Part shown: positions 1 to 5,484 of the stretch, piece after piece
Position numbering within the stretch: position 1 is the first letter of the stretch
Layout of the letters: each line of letters begins with the position of its first letter
Assembly: GCA_937911845.1 (NCBI GenBank)
Contig: CALDQF010000040.1
Location: 1 to 5,484 of the forward strand
Direction: 5' to 3'
DNA length: 5,484 nt
Origin: an uncultured Phycisphaera sp.
Lineage (GTDB): Bacteria > Planctomycetota > Phycisphaerae > Phycisphaerales > SM1A02
Made by a program: the position numbers and the translations under genes
The notes under the pieces: model-generated
Databases searched by the model: none
Told to the model about the DNA's origin: nothing
The model's input: the letters and a program-made list of their open reading frames with translations, nothing else

Positions 1-2
1 GG

Positions 3-413
3 CTTGGCGTGGTCGATGCGGTGGGCTCGGTGGAAAACACCGACACCCCTCCCACCGGCACCGAGTGGTCCTACGCGACCAGCTTGGGTGGCGAGGACGT
101 TGGTCCGGACACCACCTTCGCCCCCGCCCACATCTGGCGTTGCCCAGACTCCTTGGCGTGGAACATCGGAATCTTCGGTTCCGATCAAGGTGAACTTCAA
201 GACACCCCCGGTGTGGGCAACCTCGACTGCGACGGTGGTGGTCCCGGCAACTGCCCCGAGGACGTGGATGGCGACCAAGTGGTCGGCTTCTCCGACATCT
301 TGCTGTTGCTCTCCAATTGGGGCGGAAGCTCTCCTGACATCGATGGCGATGGTGTGGTTGGCTTCAGCGACGTGCTCGCTGTGCTTTCCGTGTTCGGCGA
401 TTGCAATCCCTGA
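3..413 (+). CDS. Secreted dockerin-repeat protein, C-terminal part (5' end outside window)
   Basis: The reading frame is open from the left edge and ends at TGA 411-413, so about 136 C-terminal residues are visible. The first 75 or so contain DAVGSVE, TEWSY and a closing DTPGVGN. This resembles the end of a lamin-tail-type (LTD) beta-sandwich, which in bacterial exported proteins often closes with a TPGxxN-like turn; that assignment is tentative. A Gly-rich CDGGGPGNCPED linker follows, then two dockerin-like repeats beginning DVDGDQ and DIDGDG, and the protein stops at GDCNP. Cys residues flank the repeat pair and could form a disulfide. Paired repeats of this kind at the extreme C terminus are common in large exported proteins of Planctomycetota and other environmental bacteria, where their partner is usually unknown. 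The GTG at 9 is an internal Val codon rather than a likely start, because the frame and domain continue upstream. The catalytic or binding role of the full protein cannot be judged from this fragment. A strong terminator follows 53 bases after the stop. Confidence 0.85.
   Translation, partial: LGVVDAVGSVENTDTPPTGTEWSYATSLGGEDVGPDTTFAPAHIWRCPDSLAWNIGIFGSDQGELQDTPGVGNLDCDGGGPGNCPEDVDGDQVVGFSDILLLLSNWGGSSPDIDGDGVVGFSDVLAVLSVFGDCNP
261..398 (+). repeat. Two dockerin-type calcium-binding repeats within the CDS
   Basis: Two 21-codon units lie at 261-323 and 336-398, 25 codons apart. Both follow D-x-D-G-D-x-V-V-G-F-S-D followed by a hydrophobic helix ending in a WG or FG pair. Asp at loop positions 1, 3, 5 and 12 matches the type I dockerin EF-hand-like calcium loop. 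The two units also resemble each other at the DNA level (for example GATGGCGA and GGCTTC in phase), which suggests internal duplication. Calcium binding is inferred from the family. No cohesin is visible in the window. Confidence 0.85.
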
Positions 414-466
414 TCACGTGAGCCCACCGGCTTGAGCAATCATGCTCATGCCATTGGCAACTTTTC

Positions 467-494
467 AGCCCCGCTTCGGCGGGGCTTTTTCTTT
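467..494 (+). terminator. Rho-independent terminator with UUCG loop
   Basis: AGCCCCGC (467-474) pairs perfectly with GCGGGGCT (479-486) around a TTCG tetraloop, and T-rich TTTTTCTTT follows at 486-494. This is a textbook intrinsic terminator for the + strand dockerin-protein gene, 53 bases past its stop. On the opposite strand the bases following the hairpin are GAAAAG rather than T-rich, so it probably does not work equally well for the convergent minus-strand gene ending at 524. Confidence 0.93.
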
Positions 495-523
495 GTCACC
501 TCAGTCTTTGAAACACGCTTGGT

Positions 524-1279
524 CTACTGATCACTTACGGGCTGCAAACCACACTCACCCATGGCCGAAAGAAAACTGGATGGAGGTTCGATGCGATGCT
601 GCTCGGGACGATCGGTCACCGGATGAGCAAAGCCAAGACGCCAAGCATGCAAATGCATGGGGCCGGCCAATCGCATGGCTTTGGACGAGGTGTCTGGTGG
701 TTCGTCGACGCGGTAGATCCGGTCACCCATGATCTGAACCCCAACGCCTTCGGTCAGGTGCACCCGAATTTGGTGAAGACGACCGGTCGAAATTCGGCAG
801 GCCAACATCGCATGCTTCGGACCTGCGGCGACCTGTCGCCAAGCGGTATGGGCCGGCTGCCCGGCCGGATCAGGAACCGCCAAACGGACCCCCGCCCGTT
901 CCACTTCACGCAGAGGAAGATCAACTCGGCCGGAAGGACTGGTCGGCGCGGGATCAACCAGCACCAAGTAATCCTTTTCCACCCGACGCTCGGTGAAGGC
1001 TGACCGCAGTCCGTCATACCCCGGCACCGTGCGAGCGACCAGCAAAGCCCCCGAGGTATCCCGGTCCAAGCGATGGATCACACCAAAGTCGCGTCGAGCG
1101 CCAAGTTTGCGGAGTTCGGGGCCAAAGCGACTGGCCAACAACCCATTTAACAACGCATCGTCCTGGTGGCCCCGACCGGGCTGCACCACCCGGCCTCCGG
1201 CTTTGTTGAGCACCAAGTAATGGGGATCTTCGTAAGCCACCTCGACAGCGACCGCAGCATTGGCCACTGGGGTCGTCAA
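524..1279 (-). CDS. RluA-family RNA pseudouridine synthase
   Basis: A 251-residue cytoplasmic enzyme expected to isomerise uridine to pseudouridine in rRNA or tRNA. The RluA core is complete: YEDPHYLVLNK near residues 16-26, the catalytic motif HRLDRDTSG at 69-77 with Asp72 as the predicted nucleophile, then ERRVEKDYLVLV, GRLHQIRVHL, IMGDRIY, and a closing LHAWRLGFAHP. No N-terminal S4 RNA-binding domain is present, so it is a short, catalytic-domain-only member. Some usually conserved positions differ: NKAGGRVVQP where NKPAGLVVHP is typical, and GRLHQIR where GRTHQIR is typical. The target base cannot be assigned, so no RluA/RluC/RluD-type symbol is given. The start is uncertain. TTG at 1279-1277 overlaps the stop of the upstream transglutaminase-like gene (TTGA), which suggests translational coupling; GTG at codon 5 is an alternative. 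The gene ends in TAG at 526-524, facing the dockerin-protein gene. Confidence 0.93.
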   Translation of the reverse strand: MTTPVANAAVAVEVAYEDPHYLVLNKAGGRVVQPGRGHQDDALLNGLLASRFGPELRKLGARRDFGVIHRLDRDTSGALLVARTVPGYDGLRSAFTERRVEKDYLVLVDPAPTSPSGRVDLPLREVERAGVRLAVPDPAGQPAHTAWRQVAAGPKHAMLACRISTGRLHQIRVHLTEGVGVQIMGDRIYRVDEPPDTSSKAMRLAGPMHLHAWRLGFAHPVTDRPEQHRIEPPSSFLSAMGECGLQPVSDQ

Positions 1280-2496
1280 GGGGCCACCCCACGGTTCGGG
1301 ACCCGTCCACGATCAATCATTTTCAGTTCAACGGCTTGTTCGAAGAAGCCCGGCTGCTCGGCGAGGCCTTCCCAACTCCAGTACGCCCACGGATACCAGC
1401 CCCGAGCATCGGTCTCTGGATGAAGACGAAACGCGACGGGGACTCTTCGTTCCAAATCACGAATCTCACCAAAGCCGCGCCATTTCTGATCCACCCCCCG
1501 ATTGATGACGCCGTCGCCGCGGAGGAATCCCATATCGAACGGTACCCAGCCCAAGTCGGGATGGAACCACTCTCCCCAGGTGACCGGTTCAGGAGGGAAC
1601 CGCAGGTTACGGAACCGAACCCCGTGGACCGCACGAGCTGGCAGGCCAGCCGCCCGCAACACGCCCACTGCCACCAAAACATCTTCCACAGGATTCACCA
1701 CATTGGATTTGGCCGCTTCGCTGGCCTTGCGGGCCACAATGCCTCGAATGGCGGTCGAACGCCCCCGCGCGGTCGCGGGTTCACCCACTCGTATCGTGCG
1801 AATAACTCCTGCCAACAGCGATTTTGCCGCCCGCCACGGAGAGATCACCTGCAACCGGTCCCCCGCGATGTTTTTCACCGCCTCGGCAAACACAGGATCA
1901 TCAGAGTCGATCAATCCAGATGGTTTCGAAGCTGGTGCAACCTCAGATGACACGGAGCGTGGCCACGGCAACTTGGTCGCTTGTGACTCATCGACCACAA
2001 TCCCGTAACTCCGATGAGGAAGCATGATGGACCAACGCATGGTCGTGTCGCGTCCCTCGTTCAACGTGAATTCCACCGCGCGTTCGCCCAGAATGTCCTT
2101 GGGAAACACCTTGCCGTTGGCGATGGCCGATTCGTCTTGCCTGGTACCGATGAAGAACACACCGTCCAGTCGTTCCACTTCGGCTTCTGAAGACGCGGTT
2201 TCCTCAACAAAGGGCATCCTGATTCGACCACCTTGGATGTCAAAAAAACCATTGGGTTTGACTTCAAGCCATCGGGTGCCGTCAATCCAAGGCGGACGGT
2301 AGGGCCAAAGCTGATCCGGACGAAAAATCCCCATGGGACGTCCGTCTGGGCCGAGCTGGATCGGAACCTCGCTCGAAAGACGAATCTCGACGGTCAGTTC
2401 CCAATCATGGGCATCCACCCGGTTCAAAATATCCTGAGCGCCAAGGTGTCCCAGGGGCAGGAAGAGCGTTGCCAAAATGGAGAATTTGAAGGACAT
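1276..2496 (-). CDS. Exported transglutaminase-like protein lacking catalytic residues
   Basis: From ATG 2496-2494 this gives 406 residues. Residues 1-20 form a signal peptide (MSFKF, hydrophobic run, LGA before QD), so the product is probably periplasmic or surface located. An in-frame GTG at 2508-2506 would add MVRR and improve the positive n-region, so it is a real alternative start. Residues about 21-200 form a Trp/Pro-rich, probably beta-rich domain of unknown type. Residues about 215-325 carry transglutaminase-like landmarks: LRAAGLPARAVHG (matching the usual LRAxGIPARxVxG) and WGEWFHPDLGWVPFD (matching HAWxEVYxPGxGWVPFD). In that alignment the catalytic Cys and His become Val270 and Val305, and only Asp321 remains. 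The protein contains no cysteine at all. It therefore cannot be a cysteine transglutaminase or protease and is probably a binding or structural relative. It precedes the RluA-family gene, overlapping it by 4 bases. The frame stays open far upstream, to 2919, but that extension lies antisense to the lipoprotein gene. Confidence 0.82.
   Translation of the reverse strand: MSFKFSILATLFLPLGHLGAQDILNRVDAHDWELTVEIRLSSEVPIQLGPDGRPMGIFRPDQLWPYRPPWIDGTRWLEVKPNGFFDIQGGRIRMPFVEETASSEAEVERLDGVFFIGTRQDESAIANGKVFPKDILGERAVEFTLNEGRDTTMRWSIMLPHRSYGIVVDESQATKLPWPRSVSSEVAPASKPSGLIDSDDPVFAEAVKNIAGDRLQVISPWRAAKSLLAGVIRTIRVGEPATARGRSTAIRGIVARKASEAAKSNVVNPVEDVLVAVGVLRAAGLPARAVHGVRFRNLRFPPEPVTWGEWFHPDLGWVPFDMGFLRGDGVINRGVDQKWRGFGEIRDLERRVPVAFRLHPETDARGWYPWAYWSWEGLAEQPGFFEQAVELKMIDRGRVPNRGVAP
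1534..1689 (-). other. Degenerate transglutaminase active-site region
   Basis: The codon at 1689-1687 is GTG (Val270), in the NPVED segment where the family has GxCxD. The codon at 1584-1582 is GTC (Val305), two residues before the conserved Trp of the HAWxE motif. The codon at 1536-1534 is GAT (Asp321) in VPFD, the third triad position. The Val305-to-Asp321 distance of 16 residues equals the usual His-to-Asp spacing in bacterial transglutaminase-like domains as I recall it, which supports the alignment. The residues are read directly; the equivalences are an alignment by eye. Confidence 0.75.
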
Positions 2497-2584
2497 ACGG
2501 CGAACCACTTGCAAAGTCTTGCATATGCGAGGATAACGAGCACTCTGGCCTATGTTTGTTGAATTGCCCGGAGGGTCATCTCTT
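2497..2584. promoter_or_regulatory. Compact divergent promoter region
   Basis: These 88 bases, or 76 if the GTG at 2508 is the minus-strand start, separate two divergently transcribed units and so should hold both promoters. On the + strand TTGCAA (2509-2514) and GATAAC (2532-2537) are 17 bases apart, each matching 4 of 6 positions of the sigma-70 boxes; this is a weak candidate. CTTGCA occurs twice exactly 10 bases apart (2508-2513 and 2518-2523), and the second copy runs into the palindrome GCATATGC (2521-2528). These could be operator elements, but nothing in the window identifies a regulator. I cannot pick a convincing minus-strand promoter. Confidence 0.4.
2570..2575 (+). promoter_or_regulatory. 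Ribosome binding site of the DUF1573 lipoprotein gene
   Basis: GGAGGG lies 9 bases before ATG 2585. It decides the start in favour of 2585 over the in-frame ATG at 2552, which has no comparable site and would place a non-signal sequence (MFVELPGG) before the lipoprotein signal peptide. Confidence 0.85.
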
Positions 2585-3700
2585 ATGTTGCAACGGATCG
2601 TATTGTGCTCTTGGCTTGTGCTCCCTGCCGCTCTGATGGGATGTGAGCCATCTTCCCCCTCAACGGAATCGGCGAACACTGGTGCTCCCAATCCCAAGCT
2701 GAGCAACCCAATCCCCCCGGCCGAGATGACCGAAAATCCGCAAACCCAAGGGAATGCCATCTTGGGTCTCGAACGCTTCGAGCACGATTTTGGTGAAATT
2801 TGGGATCTCGAAAAGCAAGAGACCGCCTTTGAGTTTGAGAACAAAGGCGCGGGGCCGCTGATCATCGAAGAAGTCAAGGCATCGTGCGGCTGCACAACCC
2901 CAACGTTGACCAAGACCACCTACCTGCCAGGAGAAAAAGGCACTCTGGAAATCGCGTTCGCCCCCAAGGGCAACGGACGCCAAACCAAAACCCTTACGGT
3001 TCGGTCCAACGATCCTGATCGACCGGTCACGATCCTCAAGATCTCCAGCACCATCAAACCCTTTGTCAAACCTGATCCTTTGTACTTGCGTTACAAGGAA
3101 GTCCGCAAAGGAGAGTCCAAGACGCTTACTCTGGATTTGCAATGTGTGGACCGTAACTTTGAAATTCTGGACTTCGGCATTCGCGGAACCGCTGCCCGCT
3201 ATTTCAAGGTGGAGCAAGATTCGTTCCGGCCCAACCAATTGAGTGTGACTTTCTTGGGCAACGCACCATGGGGACCACATTACGGAAACGTATTTGTCAA
3301 AACCCGTGGCGTCTTACCGAGTGGAACTCCGGTGGAAAAAGAAGTTCAATGCACCGCGTCGGTCACGGTACTTGGGAGCATCCGCCCTTCGGACACCATG
3401 TTCCGGGTTGGGGCCACCGCACCCAAGAAGCCATTCCAAAAACAAATCACCCTTACGGCCGACAAACCATTTTCGATTCTGAGCGCCAACATCACTGGAG
3501 CCCGCCGTGACGGGCCGACGATGAGCCTTAACTTCGCACCGGCCTCCGGCGACGGGAACGTATGGCGGGTTCAACTTTCGGGCGATCCTGGTGACTACTT
3601 GGGCGCGCTCTCGGCGTTGGCGGTCATTGAGACCGACTTGCCGGACGAATCACAACTTAAATTCCGAATCGCGGGCATGGTCCGTGAACTGGGCAAGTGA
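2585..3700 (+). CDS. DUF1573 domain lipoprotein
   Basis: A 371-residue protein with a lipoprotein signal peptide: MLQR, a hydrophobic stretch, and lipobox LMG-Cys20. It should be lipid-anchored facing outward from a membrane. Residues 21-58 are a Ser/Pro/Asn-rich linker. Residues about 62-158 are a DUF1573 domain, an Ig-like beta-sandwich related to ASH/MSP-type folds. It shows HDFGEIWDLEKQETAFEFENKG split across strands, then ASCGCTTP with Cys101 and Cys103, LPGEKGTLEIAF, and TVRSNDPDRP. The rest, about 160-371, looks like two further beta-rich repeats without the CGCT signature; remaining cysteines are Cys187 and Cys256. The biochemical role of DUF1573 is not established to my knowledge; adhesion or scaffold functions are only a guess. 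It is the first gene of a two-gene operon: its TGA overlaps the sulfatase ATG (TGATG). It has a good ribosome binding site and diverges from the transglutaminase-like gene. Confidence 0.9.
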   Translation: MLQRIVLCSWLVLPAALMGCEPSSPSTESANTGAPNPKLSNPIPPAEMTENPQTQGNAILGLERFEHDFGEIWDLEKQETAFEFENKGAGPLIIEEVKASCGCTTPTLTKTTYLPGEKGTLEIAFAPKGNGRQTKTLTVRSNDPDRPVTILKISSTIKPFVKPDPLYLRYKEVRKGESKTLTLDLQCVDRNFEILDFGIRGTAARYFKVEQDSFRPNQLSVTFLGNAPWGPHYGNVFVKTRGVLPSGTPVEKEVQCTASVTVLGSIRPSDTMFRVGATAPKKPFQKQITLTADKPFSILSANITGARRDGPTMSLNFAPASGDGNVWRVQLSGDPGDYLGALSALAVIETDLPDESQLKFRIAGMVRELGK

Positions 3701-5157
3701 TGCTCACTCTGCTCTGCAGTCTGCTTTGTACGAACCAGCCAAACATTCTGCTCATCATGGTGGACGACCTCGGTTGGCGAGACACCAGCGTTCGCAATGG
3801 GCCACCTGAGGATCCCACCCAAGCTCAGTTGCACACCCCACATATCCAGCGTTTGGCGGACGAGGGCATGCGTTTGGACCAGGCTTACGCCTCTGCCTGT
3901 GTTTGCACCCCCACACGGGCTTCGCTGTTGACGGGTGCCGCACCGGCACGACATCACATCACATGGTGGACGCTCTATCACGACCGAGACACCAGCGGAA
4001 AGCACCCCACCCTCCGCGCCCCGGACTGGAACAAAGAAGGCCTACAACCCTCACCCGATCTGCTGCCAGAGCGACTCCGTCGAGCGGGATACCGAACTAT
4101 CCATGTGGGGAAAGCGCACTGGGGCGCGCACGGCACCCCTGGCAGCGATCCCTTGCAATTGGGATTTGATGAAAACATCGCCGGGCATGGTTCCGGGGCC
4201 CCGGGTTCGTACCGCGGGATCCATCGCTTCAAGAATGCCAAAAGCACCACCGACTTCAGCAAGTCATCCGTCTGGGACGTCCCCGGATTGGAGGCATACC
4301 ACGATCGTGATCTCTTTCTGACCGAGGCCTTGGCCATCGAAGCCTCACGCAGCATGGAAGCCGCCGTAGCCTCTGGTGAGCCCTTCTTCCTCCACTTTGC
4401 GCCCTACGCCGTCCACACACCAATCATGGCCAATCCACGCTGGATTGATGAAGCCGAAGGTTTGGCCCCGGTGGAAGCACGCTATGTCAGTCTGGTGCGA
4501 TCCGTGGACGCGGCGGTAGGCGTGCTCTTGGAACGTTTGGACGCGCTCGGCGTGACCAACAACACTCTGGTCATTTTCACCAGCGACAACGGTGCGGTCT
4601 CGGGGTACGCCGGACGACCAGCCAACCGGAACGCCCCTTTGCGTGGAAGCAAGAGCAGTCCCTACGAAGGTGGACACCGAGTGCCATTGATCGCACGGTG
4701 GCCCCTGCACATTCCAGCGGGCGCTTCCAGCAACGCCATGGTGGTCACGCATGATCTTCACCCCACGCTTCTGCGTTGGGTCGGCCTCGACGCAGAGGAT
4801 CGAAGTGTGCCAGACGGCTTGGATATCTCTTCCATTTTGCTCGGACAACGAGACCAGTTGGAACGCTTCGTCGTCTGGCATAAACCACATCGCACGGGTG
4901 GGCAAAGTGGACGCTTCATGCCGTGCACGGCCATCCGAATTGCCGATGAGAAGCTGATTGCATGGCATACCGAACAGCGATTTGAGTTGTACAACTTGCA
5001 AAAAGATCCTGGGGAACAGAACGATCTTTCAAAGACGCACCCGGAACGGGTTGGTGCACTTTCCCGAGTGCTTGCCGATTGGTGCCGTGAGGCGGGCGCT
5101 CAAATGAGTGTGGATCAAGAACGTGGCGAACCCGTCCCTTGGTTTGATGATTGGTGA
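3700..5157 (+). CDS. Type I (formylglycine-dependent) sulfatase, arylsulfatase-like
   Basis: A 485-residue hydrolase of the alkaline-phosphatase superfamily, predicted to remove sulfate from an ester such as a sulfated glycan. The N-terminal hallmark NILLIMVDDLGW supplies metal ligands Asp22 and Asp23. The maturation motif CTPTRASLLTG puts the formylglycine precursor at Cys69, with Arg73. Further active-site residues by family pattern are Lys138 and His140 (GKAHWG), His239 (APYAVHTPI), Asp296-Asn297 (FTSDNG) and Lys318 (GSKSSPYEGG). The C-terminal ELYNLQKDPGEQNDLS segment is typical of the family, and the length is normal. The substrate cannot be read from the sequence. The N terminus MLTLLCSLLC is hydrophobic but short and lacks a basic residue, so export is likely but not certain. 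The start is ATG 3700, overlapping the lipoprotein stop; GTG 3697 would add one residue, and an in-frame stop at 3685-3687 rules out anything longer. No Shine-Dalgarno sequence is evident, which fits coupling. A maturase is not encoded here. Confidence 0.95.
   Translation: MLTLLCSLLCTNQPNILLIMVDDLGWRDTSVRNGPPEDPTQAQLHTPHIQRLADEGMRLDQAYASACVCTPTRASLLTGAAPARHHITWWTLYHDRDTSGKHPTLRAPDWNKEGLQPSPDLLPERLRRAGYRTIHVGKAHWGAHGTPGSDPLQLGFDENIAGHGSGAPGSYRGIHRFKNAKSTTDFSKSSVWDVPGLEAYHDRDLFLTEALAIEASRSMEAAVASGEPFFLHFAPYAVHTPIMANPRWIDEAEGLAPVEARYVSLVRSVDAAVGVLLERLDALGVTNNTLVIFTSDNGAVSGYAGRPANRNAPLRGSKSSPYEGGHRVPLIARWPLHIPAGASSNAMVVTHDLHPTLLRWVGLDAEDRSVPDGLDISSILLGQRDQLERFVVWHKPHRTGGQSGRFMPCTAIRIADEKLIAWHTEQRFELYNLQKDPGEQNDLSKTHPERVGALSRVLADWCREAGAQMSVDQERGEPVPWFDDW
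3904..3936 (+). other. Formylglycine maturation motif of the sulfatase
   Basis: These codons read CTPTRASLLTG, matching the C-x-P-x-R-x-x-x-L-T-G sulfatase signature. TGC at 3904-3906 is Cys69. This Cys-type motif can be oxidised by either the oxygen-dependent FGE or the radical-SAM anSME class of maturase. The nearby Cys67 does not fit, because Pro is not two residues after it. Confidence 0.93.
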
Positions 5158-5484
5158 GCCCATGGTCTTGGAAAAAAGACCAACGCGATCGCCAAGCCAA
5201 TCACGGTGAAGATGCCACCAAAAACCATCGTGCCCCAAGACCCAACACTTTCCCCCACAACCAACGTGGCTTGGCTTGGTTGATCGGGGTTGTACGACAC
5301 TGGCGTAAGCGAACCTTCGGGATACTTTTTTGTCAACCGCAACGCCGAAGCACTCGTTCGACTGGAGCCCTTGATCGATCCTGGCCGTATTCGGTCCGCA
5401 GCGTACGTCACGCCTTCGACCTCGTAGGTGTACACCACGACAGGGAAGTAGGTGTGGCGCTTCTCCTCGCTGTCCCATTCACGA
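5115..5484 (-). CDS. DUF3592-like membrane protein, N-terminal part missing
   Basis: The frame is open from the right edge (first complete codon at 5483) to TGA 5117-5115, giving about 122 C-terminal residues. It reads REWDSEEKRHTYFPVVVY and then TYEVEGVTYAADRIRPGS, ALRLTKKYPEGSLTPVSYNP, QPSQATLVVGES. This matches the DUF3592 pattern of a (Y)PVVxYxYxVxGxxY strand followed by YPxGxxVxVxYNPxxPxxAxL. A single hydrophobic helix (MVFGGIFTVIGLAIALVFF) and a short polar tail follow. DUF3592 proteins usually also have a membrane helix near the N terminus, which would lie beyond the window. GTG at 5438-5436 is not the likely start, since the domain clearly continues upstream of it. Function of the family is unknown to me. 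The last 43 bases of the gene overlap the 3' end of the sulfatase gene on the opposite strand. Confidence 0.82.
   Translation of the reverse strand, partial: REWDSEEKRHTYFPVVVYTYEVEGVTYAADRIRPGSIKGSSRTSASALRLTKKYPEGSLTPVSYNPDQPSQATLVVGESVGSWGTMVFGGIFTVIGLAIALVFFPRPWAHQSSNQGTGSPRS

Noticed and set aside
261..398. Short repeated DNA as a CRISPR or mobile repeat
   Set aside because: The similarity is codon-phased and explained by the duplicated dockerin motif. There are only two imperfect units and no spacers.
4..435. Alternative + frame over the dockerin-protein end
   Set aside because: The Ser/Thr/Pro-rich translation has no motif, while the overlapping frame carries both dockerin repeats and ends just before the terminator.
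1281..1291. GGGG/CCCC micro-hairpin just before the TTG start of the pseudouridine synthase
   Set aside because: The 3-base loop and 4-base stem inside coding sequence are easily produced by GC-rich codons, and there is no evidence that it controls the start.
2552..2584. Earlier ATG for the DUF1573 lipoprotein
   Set aside because: The GGAGGG site and the lipoprotein signal peptide both point to ATG 2585. Starting at 2552 would bury the signal peptide.
2497..2919. N-terminal extension of the transglutaminase-like reading frame
   Set aside because: The frame is open to 2919 but lies antisense to the well-supported lipoprotein gene, and a signal peptide starts at 2496 (or 2508). The extension has no recognisable sequence.
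2660..3280. Minus-strand open frame opposite the lipoprotein gene
   Set aside because: It lies antisense to a clear DUF1573 gene and has no recognisable domain or start signal.
4345..5001. Long minus-strand open frame opposite the sulfatase
   Set aside because: The sulfatase frame is fully supported by motifs. The antisense translation shows no family motif and is a shadow of a GC-rich coding region.

Overview
The window looks like chromosomal DNA of a marine-type Planctomycetota bacterium, possibly class Phycisphaeria. This is inferred from three things: a secreted protein ending in paired Asp-rich dockerin-like repeats, a formylglycine-type sulfatase directly coupled to a DUF1573 lipoprotein, and moderately high GC content. 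No single marker settles the taxonomy. There are six protein genes, two of them cut by the window edges. I see no tRNA, rRNA, CRISPR array, insertion sequence or phage gene. No stretch longer than 300 bases lacks a gene.

Left part (1-523): the 3' end of a gene for an exported protein on the + strand, with a lamin-tail-like segment followed by two dockerin-type calcium-binding repeats. A near-ideal intrinsic terminator with a UUCG loop follows. It separates this gene from the convergent minus-strand unit.

Minus-strand unit (524 to about 2508): an exported transglutaminase-like protein is followed by an RluA-family pseudouridine synthase whose apparent TTG start overlaps the upstream stop (TTGA). 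The transglutaminase-like protein has the fold's signature segments, but Val stands in the catalytic Cys and His positions and the whole protein has no cysteine. It is best read as a pseudo-enzyme.

Plus-strand unit (2585-5157): it diverges from the minus unit across about 76-88 bases. It encodes a DUF1573 lipoprotein with a clear Shine-Dalgarno sequence, lipobox and SCGCT motif. A type I sulfatase follows, with its start overlapping the lipoprotein stop (TGATG). The sulfatase has the CTPTR formylglycine motif and the expected metal and substrate-site residues. The two products probably act at or outside the cytoplasmic membrane.

Right edge (5115-5484): a DUF3592-like membrane protein gene on the minus strand, lacking its 5' end. 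Its last codons overlap the sulfatase gene tail to tail by 43 bases.

The window is mostly ordinary in content. The observation best worth following is the cysteine-free transglutaminase-like protein. I found no convincing defence, mobile or otherwise new multi-gene system.
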